Part shown: positions 43,253 through 52,583 of the stretch, piece by piece
Layout of the letters: every line of letters begins with the position of its first letter
Numbering within the stretch: position 1 is the first letter of the stretch
Source: Novosphingobium sp. 9
GTDB taxonomy: Bacteria > Pseudomonadota > Alphaproteobacteria > Sphingomonadales > Sphingomonadaceae
Assembly (NCBI RefSeq): GCF_025340265.1
Contig: NZ_CP022708.1
Location: 943,501 to 1,007,500, forward strand
Length of the DNA stretch: 64,000 nucleotides
Reading direction: 5' to 3'
Position numbers and translations under genes: made by a program
Notes under the pieces: generated by a model
Told to the model about the DNA's origin: nothing
The model's database searches: none
Seen by the model: only the letters and a program-made list of their open reading frames with translations

Positions 43253-45295
43253 ATGAAATTGACGTGTTCGCGTGCCGTGGTTCTGCCGGTGTTTCTAATG
43301 CTTCCCACATGCGCGCACGCCCAGGAGAACAAGATCGACAGCGACACCCCATCGAACGGGACCGCCATCGTCGTCTACGGCAGGGCTCTGCCGCAAATCG
43401 GGGTGGCCACGTCCGGATCGCAAGGCGTCGTCGGTTACGAAGATTTCGAGAACCGCCCGCTCGCCCGCGTCGGCGAACTCGTCGAGAACGTGCCGGGGGT
43501 GATCGCGACCCAGCATTCCGGAACCGGAAAAGCCAACCAGTATTTCCTGCGCGGCTTCAATCTCGATCATGGAACGGACTTCGCGGGGTTTGTCGATGGT
43601 GTCCCGGTCAACATGCGCAGCCATGGCCATGGTCAGGGATACATGGACCTTAACTTCCTGATCCCCGAACTGGTCGAGCGGATCGATTATCGCAAAGGCC
43701 CCTATTTTTCCGAGGTCGGCGATTTCTCCGCCGCTGGAACAGTTGCCTTCAAGACCAGAAGCACACTTGCGCCCGTGGCGCAGATGACTGTCGGCAGCTA
43801 CGGTTACTATCGCGCGCTTGTCGCCGGCAGCTTCAAGGCCGGCGACAAGGACATCCTGCTCGCGATCGACGGCACGCGCAACAACGGCCCCTGGACGCTC
43901 AACGAGGACCTGCACAAGCTCAATGCCTTTGCGAAAGTGTCCGGCACCGACTGGAGCCTTTCGCTCAGTGCCTACCATGCTGACTGGAACGCGACCGACC
44001 AGGTGCCAGAGCGGGCAATCTCCAGCGGCGAGATCAGTCGCTACGGCAACATCGATCCCTATCTTGGCGGACACACAACCCGCGTTGGCCTGACGTTCAA
44101 TGCGTCGGCTTCAGATACGGACTGGACCGCCTACGCGACGTATTACGATTTCGGTCTTACCTCGAATTTCACATATTATCTCGAAGACCCAGTCAACGGA
44201 GACGAATTCCAGCAGGCGGACCGGCGCGGCGTATTCGGTGGCTCTGTTCGCCACCATATCGATACCGCGCTTGCCGGCCTGCCCGTGACCGTAACGCTGG
44301 GGGCCGAAACCCGCTACGACATGATCGGCAAGGTCGGCCTCTATCATAGCGTCGATGGTGTGCGCACCGGCACAGTCCGTCAGGACAGCGTCGATGAGTA
44401 CAGCGGCGCAGCCTTTGCCGAGGCCCAGATCGCGCTGACGGATCGCCTGCGCCTGACCACGGGACTTCGAGGCGATCTTCTGGGGTACGATGTACGCTCC
44501 GATCTCGCCGTCAACTCGGGGCATGGCTGGTCGGCGATGCTGGCCCCTAAGGCGCGGCTGGCGTGGCGCGTTGCCCGTTCGCTCGAACTCTATGCCGATT
44601 ATGGCGAAAGCTATCACAGCAACGATGTGCGCGGATCGACGATCACGGTCGATCCCTCGACCGGCGACCCTGCCGAAAAGGTGCCCGCGCTTGTCCGCGC
44701 GCGTGGCGCGGAACTGGGGGCCCGTGTCGAGACAGGCCACTTTACAGCCTCCCTCGTCGGGTTCTATCTCACGCTGGGGTCGGAGCTTGTCTATACCGGC
44801 GATGGCGGCACGACCGAGCCCAACGCCGCATCCCGAAGGTATGGCACCGAGGCAAGCCTGTTCTGGAGACCGGCGCCCTGGCTGACTTTGGACGCCTCCG
44901 GCGCGCTCACCCACGCCCGGTTTACCGGAGTCGATGCCAGCGCGCGTTACATCCCCAACTCGGTCAGCCAAGTGCTGAGTGCCGGGGCCTCCTTCGAGCT
45001 TCCCGAAGCCATTTCCGCAACGCTGCGATTACGCCACTTCGGCTCCGCCCCGCTGATCGAGGATAACTCCAGACGGTCCGATCCCACCACGCTGGTGAAC
45101 CTTGGCCTCTATCGCACATTCGGACGCGGCAGGATCGGTCTGGATGTCCTGAACCTGTTCAACGCGCGGGACTCCGATATCACCTATTATTACACCTCGC
45201 GCCTACAGGGCGAAGCGACAGATGGCGTGGACGACTATCATATCCATCCGGTGGAACCGCGTGAAGTCAGAGTGTCCTGGCAATACAATTTCTAG
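43253..45295 (+). CDS. TonB-dependent receptor
   Basis: 680 residues from ATG 43253; an upstream TTG at 43229 adds eight unhelpful residues. The signal peptide ends PTCAHAQE. The plug has a V-V-G-Y-E-D-F-E-N-R-P region, VENVPGVIATQHSGTGKANQ and FLRGFNLDHGTDFAGFVDG, typical of receptors with a Y-F-L-R-G-F-N-L-D-H-G-T-D motif. The last strand ends V-S-W-Q-Y-N-F. The frame is intact. Ligand unknown; this group often occurs next to cofactor or metal uptake genes. Confidence 0.85.
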   Translation: MKLTCSRAVVLPVFLMLPTCAHAQENKIDSDTPSNGTAIVVYGRALPQIGVATSGSQGVVGYEDFENRPLARVGELVENVPGVIATQHSGTGKANQYFLRGFNLDHGTDFAGFVDGVPVNMRSHGHGQGYMDLNFLIPELVERIDYRKGPYFSEVGDFSAAGTVAFKTRSTLAPVAQMTVGSYGYYRALVAGSFKAGDKDILLAIDGTRNNGPWTLNEDLHKLNAFAKVSGTDWSLSLSAYHADWNATDQVPERAISSGEISRYGNIDPYLGGHTTRVGLTFNASASDTDWTAYATYYDFGLTSNFTYYLEDPVNGDEFQQADRRGVFGGSVRHHIDTALAGLPVTVTLGAETRYDMIGKVGLYHSVDGVRTGTVRQDSVDEYSGAAFAEAQIALTDRLRLTTGLRGDLLGYDVRSDLAVNSGHGWSAMLAPKARLAWRVARSLELYADYGESYHSNDVRGSTITVDPSTGDPAEKVPALVRARGAELGARVETGHFTASLVGFYLTLGSELVYTGDGGTTEPNAASRRYGTEASLFWRPAPWLTLDASGALTHARFTGVDASARYIPNSVSQVLSAGASFELPEAISATLRLRHFGSAPLIEDNSRRSDPTTLVNLGLYRTFGRGRIGLDVLNLFNARDSDITYYYTSRLQGEATDGVDDYHIHPVEPREVRVSWQYNF

Positions 45296-45699
45296 CATTG
45301 GTTCAAATCATAAACATAAATGTGTTTTTAGCGCCAACAAGAAACGGTGACAATTCGAGCCTTCCTAGCGATATCATGGATGAGGTTAGACAGTCATCGA
45401 TGAGCAGTAGCTAAAGATATGATCTGGCGCCCCACTTCAGTTACAAGTTACACAATCGACTGGAGCGGGCGCGTAAAGGTGTTTCCGAGGTTCCCCACCT
45501 CAAGATCGACGCTATCGACAGCACGCGCATGCTTGATCCGCGTCGAACAGGGCAAGCCTGTCCCAGACCTACCGAAGGTGGCTACAAGGATCGTAACGCC
45601 ATACTCTTCCCCAATTGCTTGAACTGCTGTGGATGTGGTGGCGCCAAGACAGGACAGGAAGCGCGATCCAATCTCGGCCCGGCAGTTGCACCACACGGT
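45296..45699. other. Non-coding stretch, probable debris left of the IS91 remnant
   Basis: No supported gene. Short frames on both strands lack ribosome sites and motifs. The stretch joins the receptor stop to the IS91-like remnant. Confidence 0.5.
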
Positions 45700-46270
45700 C
45701 CAGGTAGCGGCCGAAGTCGATATCCGCGTGATCCAAGTCTTGCTCAGCCGGGCCGACCTCTCAGGCGAGCAATGCCGGGGACTTGAGCCTCGCCAACCCA
45801 AGGTCATGTTCGCGATCAAAACCTGCCAAGGCTTCGTACACTGGCGGGTCTCTTACAATTCCTGCCGCAACCGGCATTGCCCCAAATGCCAGGCGGTCGC
45901 TGCGCGCTCCTGCGCTGAACACTCTCCATACGCAGGCAAGCTAGCATTTTCGGATCCATAGCCGCTCTGGCCGATCATCGAGCCTACCAGCGCCACCTCG
46001 CGCGACAAGGACTATCGCCGCGCTACCCCGGAGGGTAGCGTGTCATAACGCTCGCTGTCGACGAGTTCATCCGATACCTGTGCATCATGCCCTTACTGCG
46101 GCGGGCGCATGATCCTCATCGGACCTTCGCACGCTGGAGCCAGCCACGCGCACCACCCAAGCCGATTCCGCCAATCCAGGAACTCGCGCATGATCCCTCA
46201 TGATCCGCCTGTCGGCTTGGCCTCGCATATCATGCGGTGGTCAGCGGGCCAGCTTGTCCCCGATGACTGC
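45700..46270 (+). mobile_element. IS91-family transposase remnant
   Basis: Scattered pieces of an IS91-type transposase are readable in changing frames. K-V-M-F-A-I-K-T-C and Y-N-S-C-R-N-R-H-C-P-K-C-Q (45800-45895) are the N-terminal zinc-binding site. Around 46043-46070 the translation is L-A-V-D-E-F-I-R, and about 46090-46125 C-P-Y-C-G-G-R-M-I-L-I-G is the C-terminal zinc motif. The catalytic core between them is deleted and several frames are broken. It is a dead copy. Confidence 0.7.
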
Positions 46271-46499
46271 GGCACCTGCCACCTCAGAGCTCAACCTATC
46301 TGACCCGCAGGGTCCTGTATGAGAGGATTTCGCACACAAGTATCTAGAAATCTTTATTTTCCTCGATTAATGCCCAGCTTTTCGATCCGCATGCCCATGG
46401 CTTGCCATCAAGGGCTATGAGCTTCCCCGCCATCAGGCCTGACTGGAGCAAGCTCCCTATACTCTTGATGGCGCCGATATTAGAACATAATAAGAACAT

Positions 46500-46807
46500 A
46501 TGCGAATCATCGATGCTCTTCCTGCGTTTGCGCCCCCGGACAAGGGGGCCCTTGGGCAAGCAACATCGCTTCGCTGGACGAGGTTTTGGGGGGCGGGCTC
46601 GGCTATGGACAGGTTCACGAGATCTACGCAGCCGAGCCGGACGATGCCAGCTCGACTGCGGGCTTTGCGATGGCCACCGCCATGGGCATGTGCGCGCGAG
46701 CGGACCGCCCGAAACAGACGGTGCTCTGGCTGCGGGAGCGGCGCTGGTGCAAGTCTGCGGGCATTCTGCAGGCCAATGGCTGGGCCGAACTGGGCGGTGC
46801 ACCCTAG
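46500..46807 (+). pseudogene. imuA: imuA-like remnant (RecA-like mutasome accessory), truncated
   Basis: With one G added near GGG in CTTGGGCAAGC (about 46551-46557), the frame reads D-K-G-A-L-G-A-S-N-I-A-S-L-D-E-V-L-G-G-G-L-G-Y-G, then YAAEPDDASSTAGFAMA and AGILQANGWAELGGAP and stops. This matches the RecA/SulA-like ImuA protein of the imuA-imuB-dnaE2 mutagenesis cassette (L-x-G-G-G-L motif, L-x-x-N-G-W). The frame stops at TAG 46805-46807 and there is no imuB or dnaE2 after it. It is a non-functional fragment. Confidence 0.6.
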
Positions 46808-47226
46808 ACGATCACGCGCAGGTCACGGCAGCGCCTTCTGCATCCGGCGACGAAGTCCATCGCCCGCAAGCCCCTCGCGAACTGCGCAAGCACCCTCGCG
46901 ATGTCCGCATCGTCCCGAAATCGCGGGATTTCCATTGAGGCCGGAGAAAGGCTGCATGGCAGTGAATAGCAGCCGCAGGAATCTTGGCTCCTCGCACCGG
47001 CAAAGAACCAAATATTCTCAGATTTCTGTGCCCTCCGCCCACGTGAAAGCGTCCTCAACGTCCAAGCCGAGGCACCTGACCATGCTTTTGATCTTCGTGT
47101 GCCCCGGCAAAACGACACCGCCACCTGCAAGCACAGCAACCGGATCGAGCGATACTCTGCTTTTCCGCCGCTTCGCTACACGCTACGATACGGCCGCGGT
47201 GAATGTCGATCCGGCCTAGGGGCTAC
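46808..47226. other. Non-coding stretch before pcaR
   Basis: No supported gene. Part of it could be further decayed imuA sequence: a D-D-H-A-Q-V-T-A reading follows the premature stop. The rest is featureless. Confidence 0.45.
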
Positions 47227-48018
47227 TCATCCTGTAGGTCGCATCGCCGCCAGGTCGCGCGCCACGCGGCGCAGGGCGGGGAGGTATCGCGTTCGCAGGT
47301 CGGGAAGAGATACCCGATCCGCCTGTGTGCCGATATTGACCGCCGCGATCACCCGTCCGTCGACGATCACCGGCACGGCGATGGAGCGCAGCCCCTGCTC
47401 CAGCTCCTGATCGATGATGGCATACCCCTCCTCGGCCACGTCGCGCAGAATTTGCAGCAGTACCGAGGGCTCGGTGACGGTGCTGCCCGTGAGCGGCGCC
47501 AGATCGGTACGGCGAAGGTAGGCCTGCTGCGCGGGTCTATCGAGACCGGCCAACAGCACGCGCCCCATAGAGGTGCAGTAGAGCGGCAAACGGCTGCCGA
47601 CCCGCAAGGCAATCGACATGATACGGGAAACCTCAGCGCGGGCGACGTAGTAGACCTCGTCCTCCTCGATCACGCCCAGCGAGCAGGATTCGTGAAGTTC
47701 GTCGCGAACCTCATCGAGCAGCGGCTGCGCCCGCATGGCCAGCGTGCTGGAGGAGAGATAGGCAAAGCCCAGCGCCAGTACCTTGGGGCGCAGCCCGTAA
47801 AGCGTGCCGTCCTGCACGGCATAGCCCAGCCGCACCAGCGTATGCAGGCAGCGCTTCACCGCCGGGCGGCTGAGCCCGGTCAACCGGCTCGCCTGTGCAA
47901 TCGTCATCGGGCGCGACTGGTCGGCAAAGCAGCGCAGCACCGCGAGGCCGCGCGCCAGCGAGGTCATGAATTCGGGATCGCCCTGCGCGTCCAGTTGACC
48001 GAAATCCTGCATGCTCAC
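47227..48018 (-). CDS. pcaR: IclR-family regulator of the 3-oxoadipate pathway (PcaR/PobR-like)
   Basis: 263 residues. The N-terminal winged helix includes M-T-S-L-A-R-G-L-A-V-L-R-C-F and M-T-I-A-Q-A-S-R-L-T-G-L-S-R-P-A-V-K-R-C-L-H-T-L. The effector domain contains YVARAEVSRIMSIALRVGSR, G-R-V-L-L-A-G-L and an A-V-N-I-G-T-Q strand. This A-V-K-R-C-L-x-T-L pattern is typical of PcaR. Divergent from pcaI. It likely activates pcaIJF in response to 3-oxoadipate. Confidence 0.85.
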   Translation of the reverse strand: MSMQDFGQLDAQGDPEFMTSLARGLAVLRCFADQSRPMTIAQASRLTGLSRPAVKRCLHTLVRLGYAVQDGTLYGLRPKVLALGFAYLSSSTLAMRAQPLLDEVRDELHESCSLGVIEEDEVYYVARAEVSRIMSIALRVGSRLPLYCTSMGRVLLAGLDRPAQQAYLRRTDLAPLTGSTVTEPSVLLQILRDVAEEGYAIIDQELEQGLRSIAVPVIVDGRVIAAVNIGTQADRVSLPDLRTRYLPALRRVARDLAAMRPTG

Positions 48019-48025
48019 TTCCTAA

Positions 48026-48063
48026 TCAACCGATTACCGTACAGTATCACGTTTACCGGTTGA
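48026..48063. promoter_or_regulatory. Candidate PcaR operator between pcaR and pcaI
   Basis: TCAACCG (48026-48032) and CGGTTGA (48057-48063) form a perfect dyad with 24 bases between. ATTACCG and TTTACCG occur just inside each arm. The site sits in the 109-base gap of the divergent pair. Confidence 0.5.
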
Positions 48064-48127
48064 CGCAAATGCTCTGGAAGCAGAGGCGGGAAGGCAAGCT
48101 GACAGGCAGCAATTTTTGGAGAGCCGG

Positions 48128-48823
48128 ATGATCGACAAGGCAATCGACAGCGCAGAGGCGGCTGTCGCGGATATTTTCGACGGGGCTTCCGTCATGATCG
48201 GCGGGTTCGGCACGGCGGGAATGCCCGACGATCTGATCGAGGCGCTGATTGCGCGCGGGGTGGGCGACCTCACCATCATCAACAACAATGCGGGCAACGG
48301 CGAGAAAGGCGTGGCCGCGCTGATCAAGGCGGGGCGCGTGCGCAAGATCGTCTGCTCGTTCCCGCGCCAGTCGGACTCGCACCACTTCGATACCGCCTAT
48401 CGTGCAGGGCAGATCGAGCTGGAACTGGTGCCGCAAGGCAATCTGGCCGCGCGGATTCAGGCGGCAGGTGCAGGGCTCGGCGCGATCTTCACGCCCACCG
48501 GCTACGGCACGCTGCTCGCGCAAGGCAAGGAAGTGCGCGAGATCGACGGCAGGCACTATGTGCTGGAGTACCCGATCACGGCCGACTTTGCGCTGATCAA
48601 AGCGCACAAGGGCGATCGCTGGGGCAACCTCGTGTTCCGCAAGACCGCCCGCAATTTCGGGCCGATCATGGCGATGGCCGCCAAGACCACCATCGCGCAG
48701 GTGTCCGAGATCGTGCCGCTGGGCGAACTCGACCCCGAAGTGGTCGTGACGCCGGGCATCTTCGTCCAGCGCGTGGTGCAGATCGCCCCGCTCGCCGCCG
48801 TTGCCGCCGCTGCGGCTGCCTGA
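48128..48823 (+). CDS. pcaI: 3-oxoadipate CoA-transferase, alpha subunit
   Basis: 231 residues from ATG 48128, with GGAG just upstream; an ATG at 48116 in frame is less good. The G-G-F-G-T-A-G-M-P motif (CoA-transferase type 1 signature) is near residue 24, and N-N-N-A-G-N-G and F-I-F/TPTGYGTLLA follow. With the next gene it transfers CoA from succinyl-CoA to 3-oxoadipate. The C-terminus is an Ala-rich tail. Confidence 0.9.
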   Translation: MIDKAIDSAEAAVADIFDGASVMIGGFGTAGMPDDLIEALIARGVGDLTIINNNAGNGEKGVAALIKAGRVRKIVCSFPRQSDSHHFDTAYRAGQIELELVPQGNLAARIQAAGAGLGAIFTPTGYGTLLAQGKEVREIDGRHYVLEYPITADFALIKAHKGDRWGNLVFRKTARNFGPIMAMAAKTTIAQVSEIVPLGELDPEVVVTPGIFVQRVVQIAPLAAVAAAAAA

Positions 48824-48837
48824 GAGGAGAGAACGCC

Positions 48838-49494
48838 ATGAACCGCTTGACCCGAGACCAGATCGCCGCCCGCGTCGCCAAGGACATTCCCGAGGGCGCC
48901 TACGTCAACCTTGGCATCGGCCTGCCCACCAAGGTTGCCAACTACCTTCCCGAAACCCGCGAAATCTTCCTCCAGAGCGAGAACGGCCTGCTCGGCATGG
49001 GACCGGCCCCGGCGCCCGGCGAAGAGGACTGGGAACTGATCAACGCCGGCAAGCAGCCGGTCACGCTGTTGGCGGGCGGATGCTATTTCCACCATGCCGA
49101 CAGCTTTGCGATGATGCGCGGCGGCCACCTCGACATCTGTGTGCTGGGGGCCTTTCAGGTCTCGGTCCACGGCGATCTGGCTAACTGGCATACCGGCGAG
49201 CCGGATGCGATCCCCGCCGTGGGCGGGGCGATGGACCTTGCCATCGGCGCCAAGCAGACCTTCGTGATGATGGACCTGCTGACGCGGCAGGGCGAAAGCA
49301 AGCTGGTGGAGGCCTGCACCTATCCGCTCACCGGGCTTGGCTGCGTCTCGCGCGTCTATACCGACCTTGCCGTATTCAATCTGGGGCCCTCCGGCGCGCA
49401 TGTGATCGAGATGGTCGAGGGCCTGACCATCGACGAACTGCGCCGGATTACGGGGCTTGCCCTTACATTCGACGCCGAAATCCAGCCCGCCTGA
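48838..49494 (+). CDS. pcaJ: 3-oxoadipate CoA-transferase, beta subunit
   Basis: 218 residues, 14 bases after pcaI with a GAGAGGAGAG site. The catalytic Glu is in Q-S-E-N-G-L-L-G-M-G. Other family marks are Y-V-N-L-G-I-G-L-P-T and G-A-M-D-L-A-I-G-A-K. The protein pairs with PcaI in a heterodimer. Typical length. Confidence 0.9.
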   Translation: MNRLTRDQIAARVAKDIPEGAYVNLGIGLPTKVANYLPETREIFLQSENGLLGMGPAPAPGEEDWELINAGKQPVTLLAGGCYFHHADSFAMMRGGHLDICVLGAFQVSVHGDLANWHTGEPDAIPAVGGAMDLAIGAKQTFVMMDLLTRQGESKLVEACTYPLTGLGCVSRVYTDLAVFNLGPSGAHVIEMVEGLTIDELRRITGLALTFDAEIQPA

Positions 49495-49508
49495 AAGGAT
49501 AGCCAGCC

Positions 49509-50717
49509 ATGACCGAAGCCTTTATCTGCGATGCTATCCGCACGCCTATCGGCCGCTACGCCGGTGGACTTTCCGCCATCCGCGCCGACGATCTGGGCGC
49601 CGTGCCGATGCGCGCGCTGCTTGCCCGCAACCCCGGCCTCGATCCCGCCGCAATCGAAGAGGTGTTCTACGGCTGTGCCAACCAGTCGGGCGAGGACAAC
49701 CGCAACGTCGCCCGCATGAGCCTGCTGCTGGCGGGCCTGCCGCACACCGTGCCCGGCGTCACGCTCAATCGCCTGTGCGCCTCTGGCCTCGAAGCCGTGG
49801 GCGCCGCTGCCCGCGCGATCCGGGGCGGCGAAATGACGCTGGCGCTGGCGGGCGGCGTCGAAAGTATGACCCGTGCGCCTTTCGTGATGGGCAAGGCCGA
49901 CAGCGCCTTTGGCCGTGCCCAGACGCTGGAGGACACGACGATGGGCTGGCGCTTCGTCAACCCGGCGCTCGATGCGCTGTACGGCACCGAGACGATGCCG
50001 CGCACCGGCGAGAACGTTGCCGAGGACTACGGCATCAGCCGCGCCGATCAGGACGCCTTCGCCCTGCGCAGCCAGCAGCGTGCCGAGGCTGCGCAAGGCA
50101 ACGGCTTCTTCGCCGAGGAGATCGTGCCCGTCACGGTCCCCGGCAAAAAGCGCGGCGAGACTCTGGTGTTCGAGCGTGACGAACACCCCCGTGCGGGCAC
50201 CACGATCGAGGCATTGCAGAAGCTCAAGCCATTGTTCGGCCCCGAAGGCACCGTCACGGCAGGCAATGCCTCGGGTATCAACGACGGCGCCGCCGCGATG
50301 ATCGTCGCCAGCGAAGCGGCGGCCAAGGCCCATGGACTGACCCCGCGTGCGCGCATCCTTGGCATGGCCTCGGTCGGGGTCGAGCCGCGCGTCATGGGTA
50401 TCGGTCCGCTGCCGGCAACGCTCAAGCTGATGGGAAAGCTCGGGCTGACCATCGGTGATTTCGACGCCATCGAACTGAACGAAGCCTTCGCCAGTCAAGG
50501 CCTTGCCGTCATGCGCGGGCTTGGCCTGCCTGACGATGCGCCGCATGTGAACGCCAATGGCGGCGCCATCGCGCTTGGTCATCCGCTGGGTATGTCGGGC
50601 GCGCGTCTTGCGCTGACGCTGGTCCATCAGCTGGAGAAGACCGGTGGCAAACGCGGCCTTGCCACGTTGTGCATCGGCGTCGGCATGGGCCTTGCCCTCG
50701 CGGTCGAACGGGTCTGA
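49509..50717 (+). CDS. pcaF: 3-oxoadipyl-CoA / acetyl-CoA thiolase
   Basis: 402 residues. Thiolase marks are the nucleophile in L-N-R-L-C-A-S-G-L-E-A-V, N-G-G-A-I-A-L-G-H-P-L-G-M-S-G-A-R with the His, and L-C-I-G-V-G-M-G with the second Cys. The start reads E-A-F-I-C-D-A-I-R-T-P-I-G-R-Y, typical of PcaF. It cleaves 3-oxoadipyl-CoA to succinyl-CoA and acetyl-CoA. Third gene of the pcaIJF operon. Confidence 0.9.
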   Translation: MTEAFICDAIRTPIGRYAGGLSAIRADDLGAVPMRALLARNPGLDPAAIEEVFYGCANQSGEDNRNVARMSLLLAGLPHTVPGVTLNRLCASGLEAVGAAARAIRGGEMTLALAGGVESMTRAPFVMGKADSAFGRAQTLEDTTMGWRFVNPALDALYGTETMPRTGENVAEDYGISRADQDAFALRSQQRAEAAQGNGFFAEEIVPVTVPGKKRGETLVFERDEHPRAGTTIEALQKLKPLFGPEGTVTAGNASGINDGAAAMIVASEAAAKAHGLTPRARILGMASVGVEPRVMGIGPLPATLKLMGKLGLTIGDFDAIELNEAFASQGLAVMRGLGLPDDAPHVNANGGAIALGHPLGMSGARLALTLVHQLEKTGGKRGLATLCIGVGMGLALAVERV

Positions 50718-50742
50718 CGGCACTCGTCATCTTCTGACAAAC

Positions 50743-50785
50743 AAAAAGCCCTCTCGACGCACATGAACGTCGAGAGGGCTTTTTT
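50743..50785. terminator. Bidirectional terminator after pcaF
   Basis: AAAAAGCCCTCTCGACG (50743-50759) pairs with CGTCGAGAGGGCTTTTT (50768-50784), a 17-bp perfect dyad with A-run before and T-run after. It ends pcaIJF and could also stop leftward transcription. Confidence 0.9.
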
Positions 50786-50874
50786 ATGTGTGGCGGCCTG
50801 CGAGGTGTGTTGGGAGAGAGGATCGCAGGCCGCCACGGTCTTGCGCGTGAAGGATCGGCGCAAGACCTGTCTGT

Positions 50875-52473
50875 TCAGGCGAAGTAGCTGGCGACCAGCA
50901 TCTTGGCCGCATGGCGCGCCAGCGCTTGGGTCGGAGCATTGGTGTTGCCGCTGGTGATCTGCGGCATGATCGAAGCGTCGATCACATGCAGCCCTTCCAC
51001 GCCGTGCACCTTCAGCTTCGCATCGACCACCGCCCCTTCATCGATGCCCATGCGGCAGGTGCCGACCGGGTGCCACATCGTCGTGGCGATATCCTTGACG
51101 AACTGGCCGATCTGCTCATCGGTCTGCTTGGCGGGGCCGGGGAGAACTTCCTCCTCGATCACTTCGGAAAGCGAGCGCTGGGCCATGACTTCGCGCACGG
51201 CCTTCACCGCCGCGATACCGACCTTGAGGTCGTATTCGTCGCCGATGAAGTTCGGGTCGATCAGCGGCATCGAGGTCGGATCGGCATCGGCAAGGCGCAC
51301 CGAACCACGGCTGCGCGGTTGAAGAACGACTGTGGCGAACGTCACGCCCGAGCGCGAGCCGGTGGCGTTGAGGCCATCGGTGGCGATGATCGGTTCGTGG
51401 TAGCACTGAACGGTCGGCTCTTCGCTGTCGAGCTTGAGCGGGTCCCAGTAGGATACCGTCTCGATCCCGTTACCGGCGGCAGGCCCGTCGCGGGTGGTCA
51501 GATAACGCGCGCCTGCGACCAGCTTGCCGATCCCGTGCGCGGCGCTCTGGTAGCCCATCTTGCCCTTCACGTAGGCGGTGATCGGGATGATCGGGTGATC
51601 GTGCAGGTTCTCGCCCACGCCGGACAGTTCGACCCGCACCGGGATACCAAACTTTTCCAGCTGGTCGCGCGGCCCGATGCCCGAATGCATCAGGATCTTG
51701 GGGCTCTGCACCGCGCCTGCCGAGAGGATGACGAGACCTGCGGTAATGTCCTCCTCGCCCTGCTTGTGGCGAATGCGTGCGCCGACCGCGCGCTTGCCGT
51801 CCATCAGCACCGATGTCACCGTGCGCGAGGTGAGCAGCGTGACCCGGCCGCTCTTCACATGCGGGTGCAGATAGGCGACCGCCGCGCTGCAACGCTTGCC
51901 GTTGTGCGTGTTCGACTGGACCGGAGACACGCCATCCTGCCGTGCGCCGTTGTAGTCGGCATTGTAGCCAAGGCCGTATTCCTGAAAGGCCTTCATGCAG
52001 CGCTGGTTGAGTTCATTGATCCCGCGCGGCAGTTCGACCGAGAGCGGGCCGTCGATGCCGTGATGGGCATCGTGGAACGTATCGTTGTGCTCCTGCTCGA
52101 TGAAGGTGCGCTGCATCGTCTCCCACGACCAGTCGCCGGTATCGCCGACGGCGGCCTGCCAGGCGTCGAAGTCCTGCTTCTGGCCGCGCACGTAGCACAT
52201 GGCATTGATCGAGGTGCCGCCGCCCACGACCTTGCCCATGCGGTAGCGACGCTTGGCGCCATGCACCGGCACGGTGTCGTAAGCCCAGACATGACGGTCT
52301 GCGGCGAGGATGGCGGAATAGCCTGCGGGAATATGGATCATCGGGTCGCGATCGTTCGCCCCGGCTTCGACCACGGCGATGCTCGCGCGGGTGTGGCGGG
52401 CCAGATAGTCGGCGACCACACAGCCGGCAGCGCCGCTGCCGATGATGAGAACGTCGTAGGAATGATCAGGCAT
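50875..52473 (-). CDS. GMC-family FAD-dependent alcohol oxidoreductase
   Basis: 532 residues, choline-dehydrogenase-like. The FAD-binding start reads V-L-I-I-G-S-G-A-A-G-C-V-V-A, and GMC signatures 1 and 2 are K-V-V-G-G-G-T-S-I-N-A-M and I-L-S-A-G-A-V-Q-S-P-K. The catalytic His/Asn are in M-W-H-P-V-G-T-C-R-M-G and I-T-S-G-N-T-N-A-P. Upstream on the same strand is an aldehyde dehydrogenase, and both are beside the ben/cat genes. Benzyl or another aryl alcohol is a reasonable substrate, but this is inferred from context only. Confidence 0.85.
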   Translation of the reverse strand: MPDHSYDVLIIGSGAAGCVVADYLARHTRASIAVVEAGANDRDPMIHIPAGYSAILAADRHVWAYDTVPVHGAKRRYRMGKVVGGGTSINAMCYVRGQKQDFDAWQAAVGDTGDWSWETMQRTFIEQEHNDTFHDAHHGIDGPLSVELPRGINELNQRCMKAFQEYGLGYNADYNGARQDGVSPVQSNTHNGKRCSAAVAYLHPHVKSGRVTLLTSRTVTSVLMDGKRAVGARIRHKQGEEDITAGLVILSAGAVQSPKILMHSGIGPRDQLEKFGIPVRVELSGVGENLHDHPIIPITAYVKGKMGYQSAAHGIGKLVAGARYLTTRDGPAAGNGIETVSYWDPLKLDSEEPTVQCYHEPIIATDGLNATGSRSGVTFATVVLQPRSRGSVRLADADPTSMPLIDPNFIGDEYDLKVGIAAVKAVREVMAQRSLSEVIEEEVLPGPAKQTDEQIGQFVKDIATTMWHPVGTCRMGIDEGAVVDAKLKVHGVEGLHVIDASIMPQITSGNTNAPTQALARHAAKMLVASYFA

Positions 52474-52583
52474 TCGGCTTCTCCGGATTTCAGGCTGCAG
52501 CGCGGCGGCTGTGCCCTTTTGTTATGTATGCGATAGGAAAAGGGAGTGGACGGCAGAGGCGCGGTGCACCCCTGCCTTCAGGA

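Noticed and set aside
48116..48127. ATG at 48116 as the pcaI start
   Set aside because: It would add MESR and lies on the ribosome site (GGAG) that serves the ATG at 48128, which begins the conserved protein.
50911..52536. Plus-strand 541-codon frame opposite the GMC oxidoreductase
   Set aside because: GMC signatures on the minus strand are unambiguous, and this frame is the complement.
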